A stretch of DNA of 64,000 nucleotides, from assembly GCF_008806375.1 (NCBI RefSeq), contig NZ_WAAT01000028.1, forward strand, positions 153,278 to 217,277. Reading direction: 5' to 3'. The stretch is from Pseudotamlana haliotis. Lineage in GTDB: Bacteria; Bacteroidota; Bacteroidia; Flavobacteriales; Flavobacteriaceae. The notes under the pieces are model-generated. The model was given only the letters and a program-made list of their open reading frames with translations, was not told the DNA's origin and made no database searches. Made by a program: the position numbers and the translations under genes. Position 1 is the stretch's first letter; every line of letters begins with the position of its first letter. Positions 24,861 to 34,837 of the stretch are shown one piece after another.

Positions 24861-27005
24861 CTATTTATTCAAAGGAAAACCACGATCGCGCATTAAGGCA
24901 TCAATCGTTGCATCACGACCTCTAAATTGTTTATAGGCTTCGGCTGGATCTACGGCATTACGTGGTGCAAAAAGATATTTTACTAATTTATTTGCTTCAT
25001 TTTTATCATAAAAACCGTCTGGAGCTTCTGCAAAAGCTTCTGAAGCATCGCTGGTTAATACATCGGCCCACATGTAACCGTAATACGCTGTTGCATAACC
25101 TTCACCTGAAAATACATGACTAAACTGCGGCGTGCGGTGGCGCATAGGAATTTCTTTAGGAATACCTAGGTCTTTTAAGGTTTCACGTTCAAATGTAGCC
25201 ACATCAATGTTTTCTGGATCGGCAAGGTGTATTTTCATATCGATTAATGCCGAGGCTAAATACTCTGTTGTATTAAAACCTTGATTAAACGTAGCTGCAT
25301 TTTTAATTTTTTCAACTAAACTTTTCGGCATTGGTTCTCCGGTTTTATAATGCACCAAATAGTTGTTAATTACCTTATCGGTCGATAACCAACGTTCTAG
25401 AAGTTGCGATTGAAATTCAGTGTAATCTCTAACGCCTCCGTTCAATGTTGGGTATTTTACATCTGCAGAGAAAAAATGCAGAGCATGGCCAAACTCATGG
25501 AAAAAAGTTATCGCGTCGTCCCAAGACACCAAAACAGCTTCACCAGGCGCAGGTTTTACAAAATTAGAATTATTAGAAGCTAGTACATTGGTTTCGCCTT
25601 CAAAAGAAGATGAGCTTCTGTAAGTTGTAGCCCAGGCACCAGAACGTTTTCCTTTGCGGGTATAAGGGTCTAAATACCATAAACCAATATGTTTCCCGGT
25701 GTCTTTATCGGTAACTTCCCAAACTTTTACATCTTCTTGAAAAACAGGGACAGAATCTTCAGGAACTTGCGTGAAGTTATAATTGAAGATTTCGCCAGCA
25801 ACAAAAAACATGGCTTCCGTAAGTTTATCGAGTTGTAAATATTGCTTGACTTCCTCACTATCTAAATCGTATTTCTTTTTACGCACTTTTTCAGCATAAA
25901 ATCTGTAATCCCAAGGTTCAATCGTAATGTTATCACCTAGCGCATTGGCAATGTCTTGCATATCGGTAACTTCTTCTTCAACCCTTGCAATCGCAGCTGG
26001 CCAAACCGCCATCATGAGTTGCATAGCGTTTTCTGGTGTTTTTGCCATGCGGTCTTGTAAACGCCATTCTGCATAATTTTTATAGCCCATAAGGCCAACA
26101 CGTTCTCTACGAAGTTTTAATATTTTGGCTATAATGGCTTTATTGTCATATTCATCATTATTATCGCCTCTTGAATAATAGTTTTCCCAAACTTGTTTTC
26201 GTAATTCACGATTTTCAGAAAAAGTTAGGAAAGGATCCATCGAAGATCGTGTGTTTGTTATGGCGTATTTATTTGATTCGCCCTTGTCGTTTGCAGTTTT
26301 AGCGGCCGATTTGATAAAACCATCAGATAAACCCTCGAGTTGATCTTCAGTTAAATAAGTGATGTAGTTTTCTTCGTCATGTAAAACGTTGTTAGCAAAA
26401 TCCGTATATAGTGAAGATAGTTCTTTGTTAATTTCAGCATAGCGCTTTTTCTTTTCAGTATTGAGATTAGCACCATTCATTTCAAACCTTTTATAGATTA
26501 GAAATACGGTACGTTGCGCTTGGGGCTCTAAAGGCGTTGTAAGTGAAGCCTCATAGACCGTTTTTATGCGTTTAAAAAGCTTTTCGTTTTGTGAAATTTT
26601 TGATCTGAATTCTGAAAGCTTTGGGGCGAGCTCTGATTGAATCTCTCTAAATTCAGGAGAAGATAAGTTACTGCTTAGAATACCATAGTAGGTTGATACA
26701 TGTTGAAGCGTTTTTCCAGCACTTTCCATTGCAACAATGGTGTTTTCAAAAGTAGGAGCTTCGGTATTATTAGCTATGGTTTCAATTTCAGCAAGATTGA
26801 GTGCCATAGCTTCTACCATGGCAGGTTTTATAGCTTCAACAGGAAGTTTATCAAAGGCAGGAACGCCGCCATAAGGGCCAGTCCATTCTTGAAGGAGTAC
26901 ATTGTCACTCATTGTTTTTTCGGTGTCTTGAGTTTTGTCTTTTTTACAAGCTGAAAATAAGATGATACTACAAATAACAGTGGTTTTAATGCTTTTAGAA
27001 ATCAT
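24861..27005 (-). CDS. M3-family metallopeptidase lipoprotein (Dcp/oligopeptidase A-like)
   Basis: 714 aa from the ATG at 27005, which puts a lipobox FSAC about 16 residues in. The 18 residues encoded upstream spoil the signal and are rejected. The catalytic zinc motif FHEFGHALHFF (HExxH near residue 500) and the surrounding YTEFQSQLLERWL and GYATAYYGYMWADVL are typical of dipeptidyl carboxypeptidase or oligopeptidase A. As an envelope lipoprotein it would cut short peptides in the periplasm. Confidence 0.9.
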   Translation of the reverse strand: MISKSIKTTVICSIILFSACKKDKTQDTEKTMSDNVLLQEWTGPYGGVPAFDKLPVEAIKPAMVEAMALNLAEIETIANNTEAPTFENTIVAMESAGKTLQHVSTYYGILSSNLSSPEFREIQSELAPKLSEFRSKISQNEKLFKRIKTVYEASLTTPLEPQAQRTVFLIYKRFEMNGANLNTEKKKRYAEINKELSSLYTDFANNVLHDEENYITYLTEDQLEGLSDGFIKSAAKTANDKGESNKYAITNTRSSMDPFLTFSENRELRKQVWENYYSRGDNNDEYDNKAIIAKILKLRRERVGLMGYKNYAEWRLQDRMAKTPENAMQLMMAVWPAAIARVEEEVTDMQDIANALGDNITIEPWDYRFYAEKVRKKKYDLDSEEVKQYLQLDKLTEAMFFVAGEIFNYNFTQVPEDSVPVFQEDVKVWEVTDKDTGKHIGLWYLDPYTRKGKRSGAWATTYRSSSSFEGETNVLASNNSNFVKPAPGEAVLVSWDDAITFFHEFGHALHFFSADVKYPTLNGGVRDYTEFQSQLLERWLSTDKVINNYLVHYKTGEPMPKSLVEKIKNAATFNQGFNTTEYLASALIDMKIHLADPENIDVATFERETLKDLGIPKEIPMRHRTPQFSHVFSGEGYATAYYGYMWADVLTSDASEAFAEAPDGFYDKNEANKLVKYLFAPRNAVDPAEAYKQFRGRDATIDALMRDRGFPLNK

Positions 27006-27059
27006 GAATAAAGATATTGAAAATTGAAACAAAATGAAAATCGTGTCAAAAGGATGCAA

Positions 27060-27401
27060 TATACGTAAAAATGCTTAATTTTTGTTTTAATTTTACATTG
27101 TTTAGAGTGTTTTGTGTTTCTTTTTGTAGTGTTGAGTTTCGTTTTTGTATGAAATTATTAACTATATAAAGATGAGTTTCTGTTTGTAGGTTTTTAGTTG
27201 ACTTTTTTTATCGGAGAGACGGCACTCGTTAACGAACGATAGTCATTAAGTTAAATTGGATATCAGGAGTTCCAGGTTTCAAGTTGGGTGTTATCTCTGA
27301 AGAAAGGTTTGTGGGAAACAATCATCTGTGAAAATCTGTGGAATCTGTGTCTGAAATAATTCTCAACGAAATCTTAGCGTATCTCCATGTCGTAGAAAAA
27401 T
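27060..27401. other. Non-coding interval with degenerate CTGTG-type repeats
   Basis: About 340 bp without a credible gene. Around 27320-27360 there are short near-repeats of the form ATCTGTG(A/G)AA, and similar sequence occurs at 48590-48815. Upstream part is AT-rich. It must contain the promoter of the M3 peptidase, but I could not define it confidently. Confidence 0.45.
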
Positions 27402-28772
27402 CTACCCCATAAGCCACTTAATAATACGCAACTTCATATCAGAATACGGACTATATTTTAAATTGGGTTCCAGCCAAAACGACTTGTGTAAAATACTTTT
27501 TTGATGAGAAAAAGTATCAAAGCCAGTTTTTCCATGATAAGCCCCTATACCACTTAGACCAACGCCTCCAAAAGGAAGTTTACTATTTGATAGATGCATA
27601 AGGCTATCATTAACAGCGCCTCCACCAAAAGACACTTCTTTTAAAATCTTTTTGATTTTTGTGTTACTCTTTGAGTAAATATAACAAGATAAAGGGCGTG
27701 GTTGGTCCTTTACTTTTTGAATGGCGTCATCAAGGTTGCTGAAAGAAATAACGGGTAGGATAGGGCCGAAAATTTCATCTTTCATGACGTCATCATCAAA
27801 AGCGACGTTGTTTAAGATGGCCGGACTTATAAAACGAGCATCCTTGTTGGTGTTTCCGCCAAAATAGAGTTTGTCTTGGTCAATAAGTTTAACTAAGCGT
27901 TCAAAATTTGTGGTGTTTATGATTTGTAAATAATTAGGCGCATCCGAATATTTTTGATCATAATGGCTTTCAATTTCAGTTTTTAAGGCTTCAAGGAAAG
28001 GTATTTCAATAGATTTTTCAACTAAAATATAATCGGGAGCCACACAGGTTTGTCCAGCATTTAGAAATTTTGCCCAAACAATACGTTTAGCGGTCATTTT
28101 GATATTCGTGTCCGCGAGTACGAAAGTTGGGCTTTTACCACCCAATTCAAGGGTTACAGGTGTTAAATGTTTCGCAGCAGCTTGGTAAACTATTTTGCCA
28201 ACCTTGGTACTTCCAGTAAAAAATATTTTATCAAAACGGTGATTTAAAAGTTCGGTGGTTACATCAACGCCGCCTTCAACAACATGGAAATAGTTTTTAG
28301 GGAAATTGGAGTTGATGAGTTCTGCCATTACAGCTGACGTTTTCGTAGGAAGTTCGCTAGGTTTCAGTATCACCGTATTTCCTGCGGCTAGAGCTGTTAT
28401 AGCTGGTAACAAAGACAATTGATAAGGGTAATTCCAGGCTCCAATCACTAACGTGTTTCCTAAAGGTTCGGGGATGATGTAGCTTTTCGCAGGGAAATTC
28501 ACCAGACTTGTAGATACTCTTTTCTGTTTAGACCACTTCGGGGTATTTTTTATATAGCTGGATATCTCATGATAAACCAAGGATAGCTCTGTGACATAAG
28601 TTTCAAATTCCGACTTTCCGAAATCTTCATAAATAGCCTTATAGAATAAGTCTTCATTTTCTTTTAAAACATGTTTAAACCTTTTTAATTGTTCAATTCT
28701 AAAGGAAACAGCTTTAGTTTCGTCGGAATTAAAATAGTCTCGCTGCTGTTTTAATAGATTACCTAAGTCCAT
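27402..28772 (-). CDS. NAD(P)-dependent aldehyde dehydrogenase
   Basis: 456 aa, the short ALDH class that includes fatty aldehyde and coniferyl aldehyde dehydrogenases. Key motifs: PLGNTLVIGAWNYPYQLSL, LKPSELPTKTSAVMAEL, FTGSTKVGKIVYQAAA, the general base in TLELGGKSPTFVL, the nucleophile in FLNAGQTCVAPDYILV, and EIFGPILPV. It oxidises aldehydes to acids with NAD(P). The C-terminal end (YSPYSDMKLRIIKWLMG) may associate with membranes, as in related fatty aldehyde enzymes. It is monocistronic; the start is 32 nt from the next gene's stop. Confidence 0.92.
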   Translation of the reverse strand: MDLGNLLKQQRDYFNSDETKAVSFRIEQLKRFKHVLKENEDLFYKAIYEDFGKSEFETYVTELSLVYHEISSYIKNTPKWSKQKRVSTSLVNFPAKSYIIPEPLGNTLVIGAWNYPYQLSLLPAITALAAGNTVILKPSELPTKTSAVMAELINSNFPKNYFHVVEGGVDVTTELLNHRFDKIFFTGSTKVGKIVYQAAAKHLTPVTLELGGKSPTFVLADTNIKMTAKRIVWAKFLNAGQTCVAPDYILVEKSIEIPFLEALKTEIESHYDQKYSDAPNYLQIINTTNFERLVKLIDQDKLYFGGNTNKDARFISPAILNNVAFDDDVMKDEIFGPILPVISFSNLDDAIQKVKDQPRPLSCYIYSKSNTKIKKILKEVSFGGGAVNDSLMHLSNSKLPFGGVGLSGIGAYHGKTGFDTFSHQKSILHKSFWLEPNLKYSPYSDMKLRIIKWLMG

Positions 28773-28804
28773 AAGTCACTGTTATTATTCAAAATTAAGC
28801 GATA

Positions 28805-29608
28805 TTAACTGGCACTAACCACCCCTAGTGTATAAAGCATTTCCATAGTTGGTGTTTTACTTCCACCTGCAGGTTCTAAAGTGATCCCAAAGGCCTCACT
28901 ATTATTACGGTTTTCTATTTCAAATATTTTATTGGCATCAGATGTGAAATTATCAATAGTCCCTAAACTCGTAGGTGTTAATGGGCTTAAAGTTAATGAC
29001 CAAATTTGATAAACTTTGCCCTCTGGAGGTTCAGGTAAACCTTGAGCATCTAAAAATATACGGTTTGTGTTTTTATCCCAATATACTTTCGCATAAGTGT
29101 TTGAAAAATCACCTTGACCTGCCAGAGGTATTTTAGAGATATTGTCATCACGTAAAACCGTGATTAATGTATTTGCTTCTTCTAGGTTATTTTTAGAGTT
29201 TTCAATTTGAGTTTCTAATAGAGATTGTTGGGTTTCTGCAACCTGAATATCAGTCTGTAATTGTCTATTTTGACTAAGCGTCCAAAGTAATCCAGCACCT
29301 AAAATAAGGGATGCAGCCCAACCAGAATAGGTTATCCAATTGTATTTAGGTTTGTTAAGTGATACCACTAGGGTTTCATCGGTATCAAAACCTAAGCGTT
29401 TTTTTATAATGTTGTAAATATGCTCATTACTCTTTTGTGAAGTTGCAGCTGTTAGTTTTACAACTGCAGATTCAATATTTAAAACCTCTTGTAGTAATTC
29501 TGGATGTTTTTGCAAAAGGGCATAGATTTCCTCATTTTCTTGTTCAGAAAGTGTACCAGCCACATATAGCTCTAAAATTCCAGATTCTATGTATGCGTTT
29601 GTATCCAT
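28805..29608 (-). CDS. Anti-sigma factor, RskA-like
   Basis: 267 aa. The cytoplasmic N-terminal region (YIESGILELYVAGTLSEQENEEI) resembles anti-sigma domains, without a zinc Cys. One transmembrane segment (about residues 90-110) and a short coiled coil (about 115-150) follow, then the RskA-type extracytoplasmic domain (about 165-265; KVYQIWSLTLSPLTPTSLG and FGITLEPAGGSKTPT). It is translated immediately after the sigma factor gene with 1 nt between them. Confidence 0.88.
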   Translation of the reverse strand: MDTNAYIESGILELYVAGTLSEQENEEIYALLQKHPELLQEVLNIESAVVKLTAATSQKSNEHIYNIIKKRLGFDTDETLVVSLNKPKYNWITYSGWAASLILGAGLLWTLSQNRQLQTDIQVAETQQSLLETQIENSKNNLEEANTLITVLRDDNISKIPLAGQGDFSNTYAKVYWDKNTNRIFLDAQGLPEPPEGKVYQIWSLTLSPLTPTSLGTIDNFTSDANKIFEIENRNNSEAFGITLEPAGGSKTPTMEMLYTLGVVSAS

Positions 29609-29609
29609 A

Positions 29610-30140
29610 TTAATTTAAAACCAGGCTTCTAAGTTCATTAATGCAATTTCTGTTTCGAGTTTTTACCGTTCCAATGGGCATTTCTAATGCTTCAGAGGCT
29701 TCACTTTGTGTGTATCCTTTAAAGTAAAGTAATTCAATCACTTCAATACATTTTTTAGCTAGCTTACCCACATATTTTTTAATTCCAATAGCATCGGTGG
29801 ATTTATCTAAGTTTTCACTGCTTTCAATGATATCTACGAAAAAATTAGCGTTGAGGTTTTGTTTTGATTTTTTGAAATTTTTAGAGCGCGTTTTATCAAT
29901 AGCAGCATTTCTAGCTATGTTTAAAATCCATGTGAAAAAACGGCCTTTTTTACTAGAATAGCTATCAGCTTTATGCCATGCTTTAATGAACACATCTTGC
30001 ATGACTTCTTCAGCAATTGCGTGATCTCTCACAATATTGAAAATAACACCATGCATGCTGTCTTTATACATGTGGTATAAGGTTTCAAAAGCTTTTTCGT
30101 CTTTTTTCTTGAAATTTTCAACAAGAAGGTCTATATCCAT
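29610..30140 (-). CDS. ECF RNA polymerase sigma factor (SigK-like)
   Basis: 176 aa. Region 2 has AIAEEVMQDVFIKAWHKAD and FFTWILNIARNAAIDKTRS. Region 4 near the C-terminus has LLYFKGYTQSEASEALEMP followed by IGTVKTRNRNCINELR. Paired with the RskA-like anti-sigma, it forms a classic envelope-signalled regulatory pair. The RskA partner makes the SigK-type group likely. Confidence 0.92.
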   Translation of the reverse strand: MDIDLLVENFKKKDEKAFETLYHMYKDSMHGVIFNIVRDHAIAEEVMQDVFIKAWHKADSYSSKKGRFFTWILNIARNAAIDKTRSKNFKKSKQNLNANFFVDIIESSENLDKSTDAIGIKKYVGKLAKKCIEVIELLYFKGYTQSEASEALEMPIGTVKTRNRNCINELRSLVLN

Positions 30141-30219
30141 ATGGGTGCAGTGGTTAGCGAAGTTTGGTTCTATTGCTGTTTAAAAATACTTAGTAATTTT
30201 TAGAGTTGCTATAAACTTT

Positions 30220-30254
30220 AAAGGCTATCAAACTCTAATATTTAGATAGCCTTT
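30220..30254 (-). terminator. Stem-loop after the YceI gene
   Basis: 10-bp stem AAAGGCTATC / GATAGCCTTT with a 15-nt loop lies 25 nt beyond the YceI stop on the minus strand. The U tract after it is short, so termination strength is uncertain. Confidence 0.5.
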
Positions 30255-30279
30255 TAAAATATATGATGTTTAAAAAAGA

Positions 30280-30909
30280 TTAGTTTTCACGTAAAAATGT
30301 GCTCACTTCAATAGCCACATCTTCCCAAGTTTTACTAACACCATCAGCTCCAGTATGTAAAGCTTCACAAGCTTTGTTTAATGAAGCTAGAGCGTCTAAA
30401 GCGTTCCATTCAGCTAAATTCATAGTTCCGTTTAGGGTTACACGTCTTTCATCAGTAATGGTTACATCCATTGGTAAATTTTGTGTTTCACCATTCATAG
30501 TAACTTCTGCAACTGCAGAACCATTCACGAATTTTAAGGTGCCTGTGATTAAATCGGTGTCTAGCATTGCTCCGAAAAAAGAAGCTTTAATTTTAGCGTC
30601 TCTGGTGTTTGTTGGGTCATTTGTAAAAAGACTACTCACAGGAATTGAAAAACTTAAATTATTTAAAGCTTCTTGAGGTGTTGCTCCTGATTGTTCATCA
30701 AACTTTAAGGTGGTAAACTCACCGCCAACGCCAACTTTATCGGTGGTTTTGTATGCGGTAAATGTGACCTTCGTAGCTTCTGGTTTTACAACAAATTTTG
30801 CTGCTGTTGAAGCTTCTGTAGTTTCAGCTGCTTTTGTTTCTTTTTTTTCATTCTTACAAGCGGTTAAACTTAGAGTAACAGCGATAAATAATAAGCTTAG
30901 TTTTTTCAT
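30280..30909 (-). CDS. YceI-family lipoprotein
   Basis: 209 aa from the ATG at 30909, which gives a compact lipoprotein signal ending LTAC (about residue 17). The 19 residues upstream are rejected. The YceI domain shows TKVTFTAYKTTDKVGVGGEF, GTLKFVNGSAVAEVTMNGET and LNGTMNLAEWNALDALASLN. The family binds isoprenoid-like lipids in the periplasm. It is divergent from hemN. Confidence 0.85.
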   Translation of the reverse strand: MKKLSLLFIAVTLSLTACKNEKKETKAAETTEASTAAKFVVKPEATKVTFTAYKTTDKVGVGGEFTTLKFDEQSGATPQEALNNLSFSIPVSSLFTNDPTNTRDAKIKASFFGAMLDTDLITGTLKFVNGSAVAEVTMNGETQNLPMDVTITDERRVTLNGTMNLAEWNALDALASLNKACEALHTGADGVSKTWEDVAIEVSTFLREN

Positions 30910-31039
30910 TTTTAGTGATTTATTAATAAAAAATTCTTTTTGTAATTGGAGTTTTATTTTTAACAATATTGACTTAAAACCTATAGGGCTTTAATCAATC
31001 GGAAAGTTAGTAAATAATAAAGGAAATGCCTTGCCTACT

Positions 31040-31083
31040 ATGACAAATATCATGTTTTAAAAGGGGATTTAACATTATTTTTG
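31040..31083 (+). promoter_or_regulatory. FNR-type box and promoter of hemN
   Basis: Dyad ATGACA-AA-TATCAT (31040-31053) is followed by a perfect -7 box TATTTTTG (31076-31083) whose first base is 29.5 nt from the dyad centre. The transcript would start about 13 nt before the hemN ATG. Activation of an oxygen-independent heme enzyme by FNR under low oxygen fits the biology. Confidence 0.8.
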
Positions 31084-31101
31084 GAAAATTATTAGAAGAT
31101 A

Positions 31102-32466
31102 ATGTTAAGCGAATTCGTTCAAAAATATAATGTTCCAGGGCCTAGATATACGAGTTATCCAACTGTTCCGTATTGGGACAGTGCAACCTTTTCATTAGAA
31201 AAATGGAAAGCATCTTTGCAAAAATCTTTTTCAGAAAGTAATGCCAAAGAAGGTATTAGTCTTTATATTCATTTGCCCTTTTGCGAAAGTTTGTGCACGT
31301 TTTGTGGCTGTAATAAACGTATTACCAAGCAACATAACGTGGAATCGCCTTATATCACTGCCGTTTTAAAAGAATGGCAATTGTATTTAGAACTTTTTGA
31401 CGAAAAACCCGTTATCAAGGAATTACACCTTGGTGGAGGTACGCCCACATTTTTTAGCCCCGAGCATTTAACACTACTGATTAACGGCCTTTTAAAATAT
31501 GCTGTTCGTGCTAAAAATTATGAGTTTAGTTTTGAAGGGCACCCCAATAATACCACAAAAGCCCATTTGCAAGCTTTATATGATGTTGGTTTTAGACGTG
31601 TAAGCTACGGCGTTCAAGATTATAACGAAACCGTACAAAAAGCGATACATAGAATTCAGCCCTTTGAAAATGTAAAACAAGCGACCGAAATGGCTAGAAA
31701 AATTGGCTATACTTCGGTAGGGCATGATATCATTTTCGGATTGCCGTTTCAAAGCCTAGAACATGTTCAGGAAACCATTTTAAAAACGAAGGAATTACTT
31801 CCCGATAGGTTGGCGTTTTATAGTTATGCGCATGTGCCTTGGGTAAAAGGTAATGGGCAACGCGGTTTTAAGGATTCCGATTTGCCTTCTGCCGCATTAA
31901 AAAGAAAGCAGTACGAGCTCGGGAAACAGTTGTTAGCAGAAGTCGGTTATGAAGAAATTGGTATGGACCATTTTGCTTTAAAAACCGATGCTCTTTATAA
32001 ATCTATGATTTCTGGCGATTTACATCGGAATTTTATGGGCTACACCGCCTCAAAAACACAAGCTATGATTGGGTTAGGTGTATCATCGATAAGTGATAGC
32101 TGGTATGGTTTTTCTCAGAATGTGAAGGCTATTGAAGACTATTATAAGCTTTTAGAAGCAGATACGATTCCTGTTTATCGCGGACATATTTTAAACGAGG
32201 AAGATTTAACCGTTAGAAAGCATATACTCAATTTAATGTGTCGTTTTGAGACGTCATGGACCACAGATACACTTTATTTTAAAGAATTACCAGATGTGCT
32301 GGTGAAGTTGGAAGAAATGGAGAAGGATGGTTTGCTCATAAGAACTAAAAATAGTGTTGAGGTTACAGAAAAAGGAAAGCCCTATGTGCGTAATATTTGT
32401 ATGGCTTTTGATGTGCTTTTACAACGAAAACAGCCGCAAACACAGTTGTTTTCAATGACGATATAA
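31102..32466 (+). CDS. hemN: Oxygen-independent coproporphyrinogen III oxidase
   Basis: 454 aa radical SAM enzyme that decarboxylates coproporphyrinogen III to protoporphyrinogen IX without oxygen. The opening YNVPGPRYTSYPTVPYW is typical of true HemN. The cluster motif is HLPFCESLCTFCGCNKR (CxxxCxxC, near residues 59-68), followed by ELHLGGGTPTFFSP and RVSYGVQDYNETVQ. It has an FNR box in front and is followed after 22 nt by a universal stress protein gene. Together with the cbb3 cluster it indicates heme supply at low oxygen. Confidence 0.95.
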   Translation: MLSEFVQKYNVPGPRYTSYPTVPYWDSATFSLEKWKASLQKSFSESNAKEGISLYIHLPFCESLCTFCGCNKRITKQHNVESPYITAVLKEWQLYLELFDEKPVIKELHLGGGTPTFFSPEHLTLLINGLLKYAVRAKNYEFSFEGHPNNTTKAHLQALYDVGFRRVSYGVQDYNETVQKAIHRIQPFENVKQATEMARKIGYTSVGHDIIFGLPFQSLEHVQETILKTKELLPDRLAFYSYAHVPWVKGNGQRGFKDSDLPSAALKRKQYELGKQLLAEVGYEEIGMDHFALKTDALYKSMISGDLHRNFMGYTASKTQAMIGLGVSSISDSWYGFSQNVKAIEDYYKLLEADTIPVYRGHILNEEDLTVRKHILNLMCRFETSWTTDTLYFKELPDVLVKLEEMEKDGLLIRTKNSVEVTEKGKPYVRNICMAFDVLLQRKQPQTQLFSMTI

Positions 32467-32488
32467 AAAGATATAATTAATAAGTACC

Positions 32489-33322
32489 ATGGAAAAAATT
32501 ATTGTTCCTGTAGATTTTTCTGAACATTCAGAACATGCTTTGAATACCGCAGCCAAATTGGCTAAAAGGTATCAGTCTGAATTGTTGGTGCTTCATATGT
32601 TAGAAATGCCAGAGATGGTATTAACATCATCAGGGAAAGAGCAAAATGAAAAGGCCGGTTTTTTATTGCGCCTTACGGAACAAAAAATTGAGAAACTACT
32701 TAAAAAACCATTTTTACTTAACTTAAAAGTCACCCCAATTATTAAGCATTTTAAAATGTTTAGTGAGGTGAATGATGTAGCTATAAAAAATAGTGCCGAA
32801 CTTATAGTAATGGGCACTCAAGGGGCTAGTGGATTTAAAGAAATGTTTATAGGTTCTAACACAGAGCGGGTGATTCGATATGCTGAAATACCTGTTTTAG
32901 CAGTCAAAAATAGAGTTGTAGATATCCAGTTTGGAGTCGTGGCTTTTGCCTGCGATTTCTCGGAAGCTTGTATTCCTGCCTACTTAAAAGCGGTAAAACT
33001 ATTTGAAAAAATGGGTTCTAAAATTTACCCTGTTTACGTGAATTTACCTAATGATAATTTTAAAAGTTCTATTGAAATAGAAAATAAGGTCGCTGAATTT
33101 TTTATGAAGGCCTTTGGAAACCTAGACCGCATGGATGATGTTCACTATATTTCTGATTATAGTGTTAAGGAAGGGGTTTTGAATTTTGCTAATAAAATTG
33201 GAGCAGACCTCATAGCATTGCCCACACGCGGAAGAAAAGGTTTTGCGCATTTCTTTGAAGGAAGCATTGGTGAAGATGTTGCTAATCATGCCACTTTACC
33301 GGTTATGACATTTAAAATATAG
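32489..33322 (+). CDS. Tandem universal stress protein
   Basis: 277 aa with two Usp domains (about 1-145 and 150-277). The first starts KIIVPVDFSEHSEHALNTAAKLA and has the nucleotide-binding GTQGASGFKEMFIGSNTERV. The second is less canonical, ending LPTRGRKGFAHFFEGSIGED. It lies 22 nt after hemN with no terminator between them, so it probably shares the FNR-controlled transcript. Usp proteins rise under anaerobiosis in other bacteria. Confidence 0.88.
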   Translation: MEKIIVPVDFSEHSEHALNTAAKLAKRYQSELLVLHMLEMPEMVLTSSGKEQNEKAGFLLRLTEQKIEKLLKKPFLLNLKVTPIIKHFKMFSEVNDVAIKNSAELIVMGTQGASGFKEMFIGSNTERVIRYAEIPVLAVKNRVVDIQFGVVAFACDFSEACIPAYLKAVKLFEKMGSKIYPVYVNLPNDNFKSSIEIENKVAEFFMKAFGNLDRMDDVHYISDYSVKEGVLNFANKIGADLIALPTRGRKGFAHFFEGSIGEDVANHATLPVMTFKI

Positions 33323-33380
33323 AGGATAGAGAGAGTGAGAGAGTGAAGTAAACGTAGTGATGGCGTTTAACTTCGGAAGG

Positions 33381-33407
33381 GCAGCTAATTTTTTTAGCTG
33401 CTTTTTT
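33381..33407 (+). terminator. Terminator after the hemN-usp unit
   Basis: 8-bp stem GCAGCTAA / TTAGCTGC with a short T-rich loop and a T6 tail. Confidence 0.8.
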
Positions 33408-33437
33408 CTTTTAATCTATTTTGAATGAGGCCTAGTG

Positions 33438-34829
33438 TTAAATAGAACCTGCAATGATATTAAATAAGCTGGCTTTGGTTTTAAAGAAATCGTTTTCCAA
33501 AGCAATGGCTTTGAGTTTAGCATCAATAAGCTTTGATTCCCTGGAGTTTACTAGAAAGAGTGAACTTTCACCTAAAAAGAATTTACGTTCTTCGGCCTCA
33601 AGCATTTTATTATAGTCGTTAACAATTTCGTCTGTGTAGGCGTTTTGTAAACGAAATGAGTTTAATTCTTGGTTAATGGCCGTTACTTTGTTTTTTAGGG
33701 ACACTTTTGTGGTTTGTATTTCGAATTTGGTATCCTGAATTTTTAGTTCCGCGAGTTTTAAATCGGCGCGTTCTTTTCTTAAAAACAAAGGAAAGCTGAT
33801 GTTGACACCACTTTTGTAATCTGATGTACTAAACGATCGTGCGACTTCAGGTGTTTGTGATAAGAAATTGTATTGTAAATCGATTTGAGGAAGTAAATTG
33901 TTTGTCTTTAGTCGTTTTTCAACGTTTAAACTTTGGAATTTATAGTCTAAAGATTGAAGCTTTGGGTGTTCGTTGTAATCTAGGTTTTCAATATCTAATA
34001 TTGAAGTGTTTAGTGTATTATCGATGGTGTTTAAAGTATTGGTATCTGGAGTAATACCTTCTTGAATTTCAATTGGTGTATTTTCATTCAACCATAAATA
34101 ATTAGAAAGTTCTAAAGAAGCTTTCATGTATTTTACTTTAGATTTTTCTAAATTTAATTTCCTGTTGTTTAGCGTAATTCGAGCTTCTAAAGTATCAATA
34201 GCAGGAACATCACCAACTTCATAACTCTTCTTGACACCGTCAAAACGTACTTGAGCATTGGTTAGAAAATCCTCATAAACCTGCTTTTCGTTATAGGTTT
34301 TTAACCAATTAAAATAGCTCAAAGTGGCTTCGTAAATGATATTATTGACTAATAATTGTCGGTCGGCCTTGGCTTGATTTATAAATAATTTTGATTGTTT
34401 TAGCATGGCCATACGCTTATTAATCAATAAGCCTTTGGCAACTGAAAACGAAACTCCAACACTGTAAAGGCCTTCATCAGGTGTGGTACTTTCTGGGTTT
34501 AAATAATACCCGGTATTTTCTTCAAAATTTCCCTTTAACTCGATACCGTACCATGTAGGTATTTTGAAAGCTGCATTTAATTTATCGTAATACTCGGTGT
34601 TTTTAAACTTTTTTCTACCGTAATCCACCTCTAATTTGGGGTCAAAGGCACCTCGAGCCTTCATTAATTTGGCTTCACTTTCATTAATGACGAGGTTCGC
34701 TTGTTTAACTACAGGGTGATACGATTTTACATACCCTAAATATTCAGGTAGGCTTATCACTTTCGTGCTGTCTTGTGCAGCAAGGAGGGCGCTAGTAAGT
34801 AATAGGATATGTAATAAAAATGCTTTCAT
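33438..34829 (-). CDS. TolC-family outer membrane efflux protein
   Basis: 463 aa. Signal peptide about 1-18, then two long helical OEP repeats with coiled-coil character, for example YEVGDVPAIDTLEARITLNNRKL and KFFLGESSLFLVNSRESKL, each marking a repeat end. It forms the outer-membrane channel of the export system encoded upstream. The four genes tetR, ABC, HlyD and TolC follow each other with 2-8 nt gaps. Confidence 0.9.
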   Translation of the reverse strand: MKAFLLHILLLTSALLAAQDSTKVISLPEYLGYVKSYHPVVKQANLVINESEAKLMKARGAFDPKLEVDYGRKKFKNTEYYDKLNAAFKIPTWYGIELKGNFEENTGYYLNPESTTPDEGLYSVGVSFSVAKGLLINKRMAMLKQSKLFINQAKADRQLLVNNIIYEATLSYFNWLKTYNEKQVYEDFLTNAQVRFDGVKKSYEVGDVPAIDTLEARITLNNRKLNLEKSKVKYMKASLELSNYLWLNENTPIEIQEGITPDTNTLNTIDNTLNTSILDIENLDYNEHPKLQSLDYKFQSLNVEKRLKTNNLLPQIDLQYNFLSQTPEVARSFSTSDYKSGVNISFPLFLRKERADLKLAELKIQDTKFEIQTTKVSLKNKVTAINQELNSFRLQNAYTDEIVNDYNKMLEAEERKFFLGESSLFLVNSRESKLIDAKLKAIALENDFFKTKASLFNIIAGSI

Positions 34830-34837
34830 TTTTGTAT

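Noticed and set aside
30299-30994. Plus-strand frames across the YceI gene
   Set aside because: They are antisense to a clear YceI protein, lack family features and have skewed composition expected of a complement strand.
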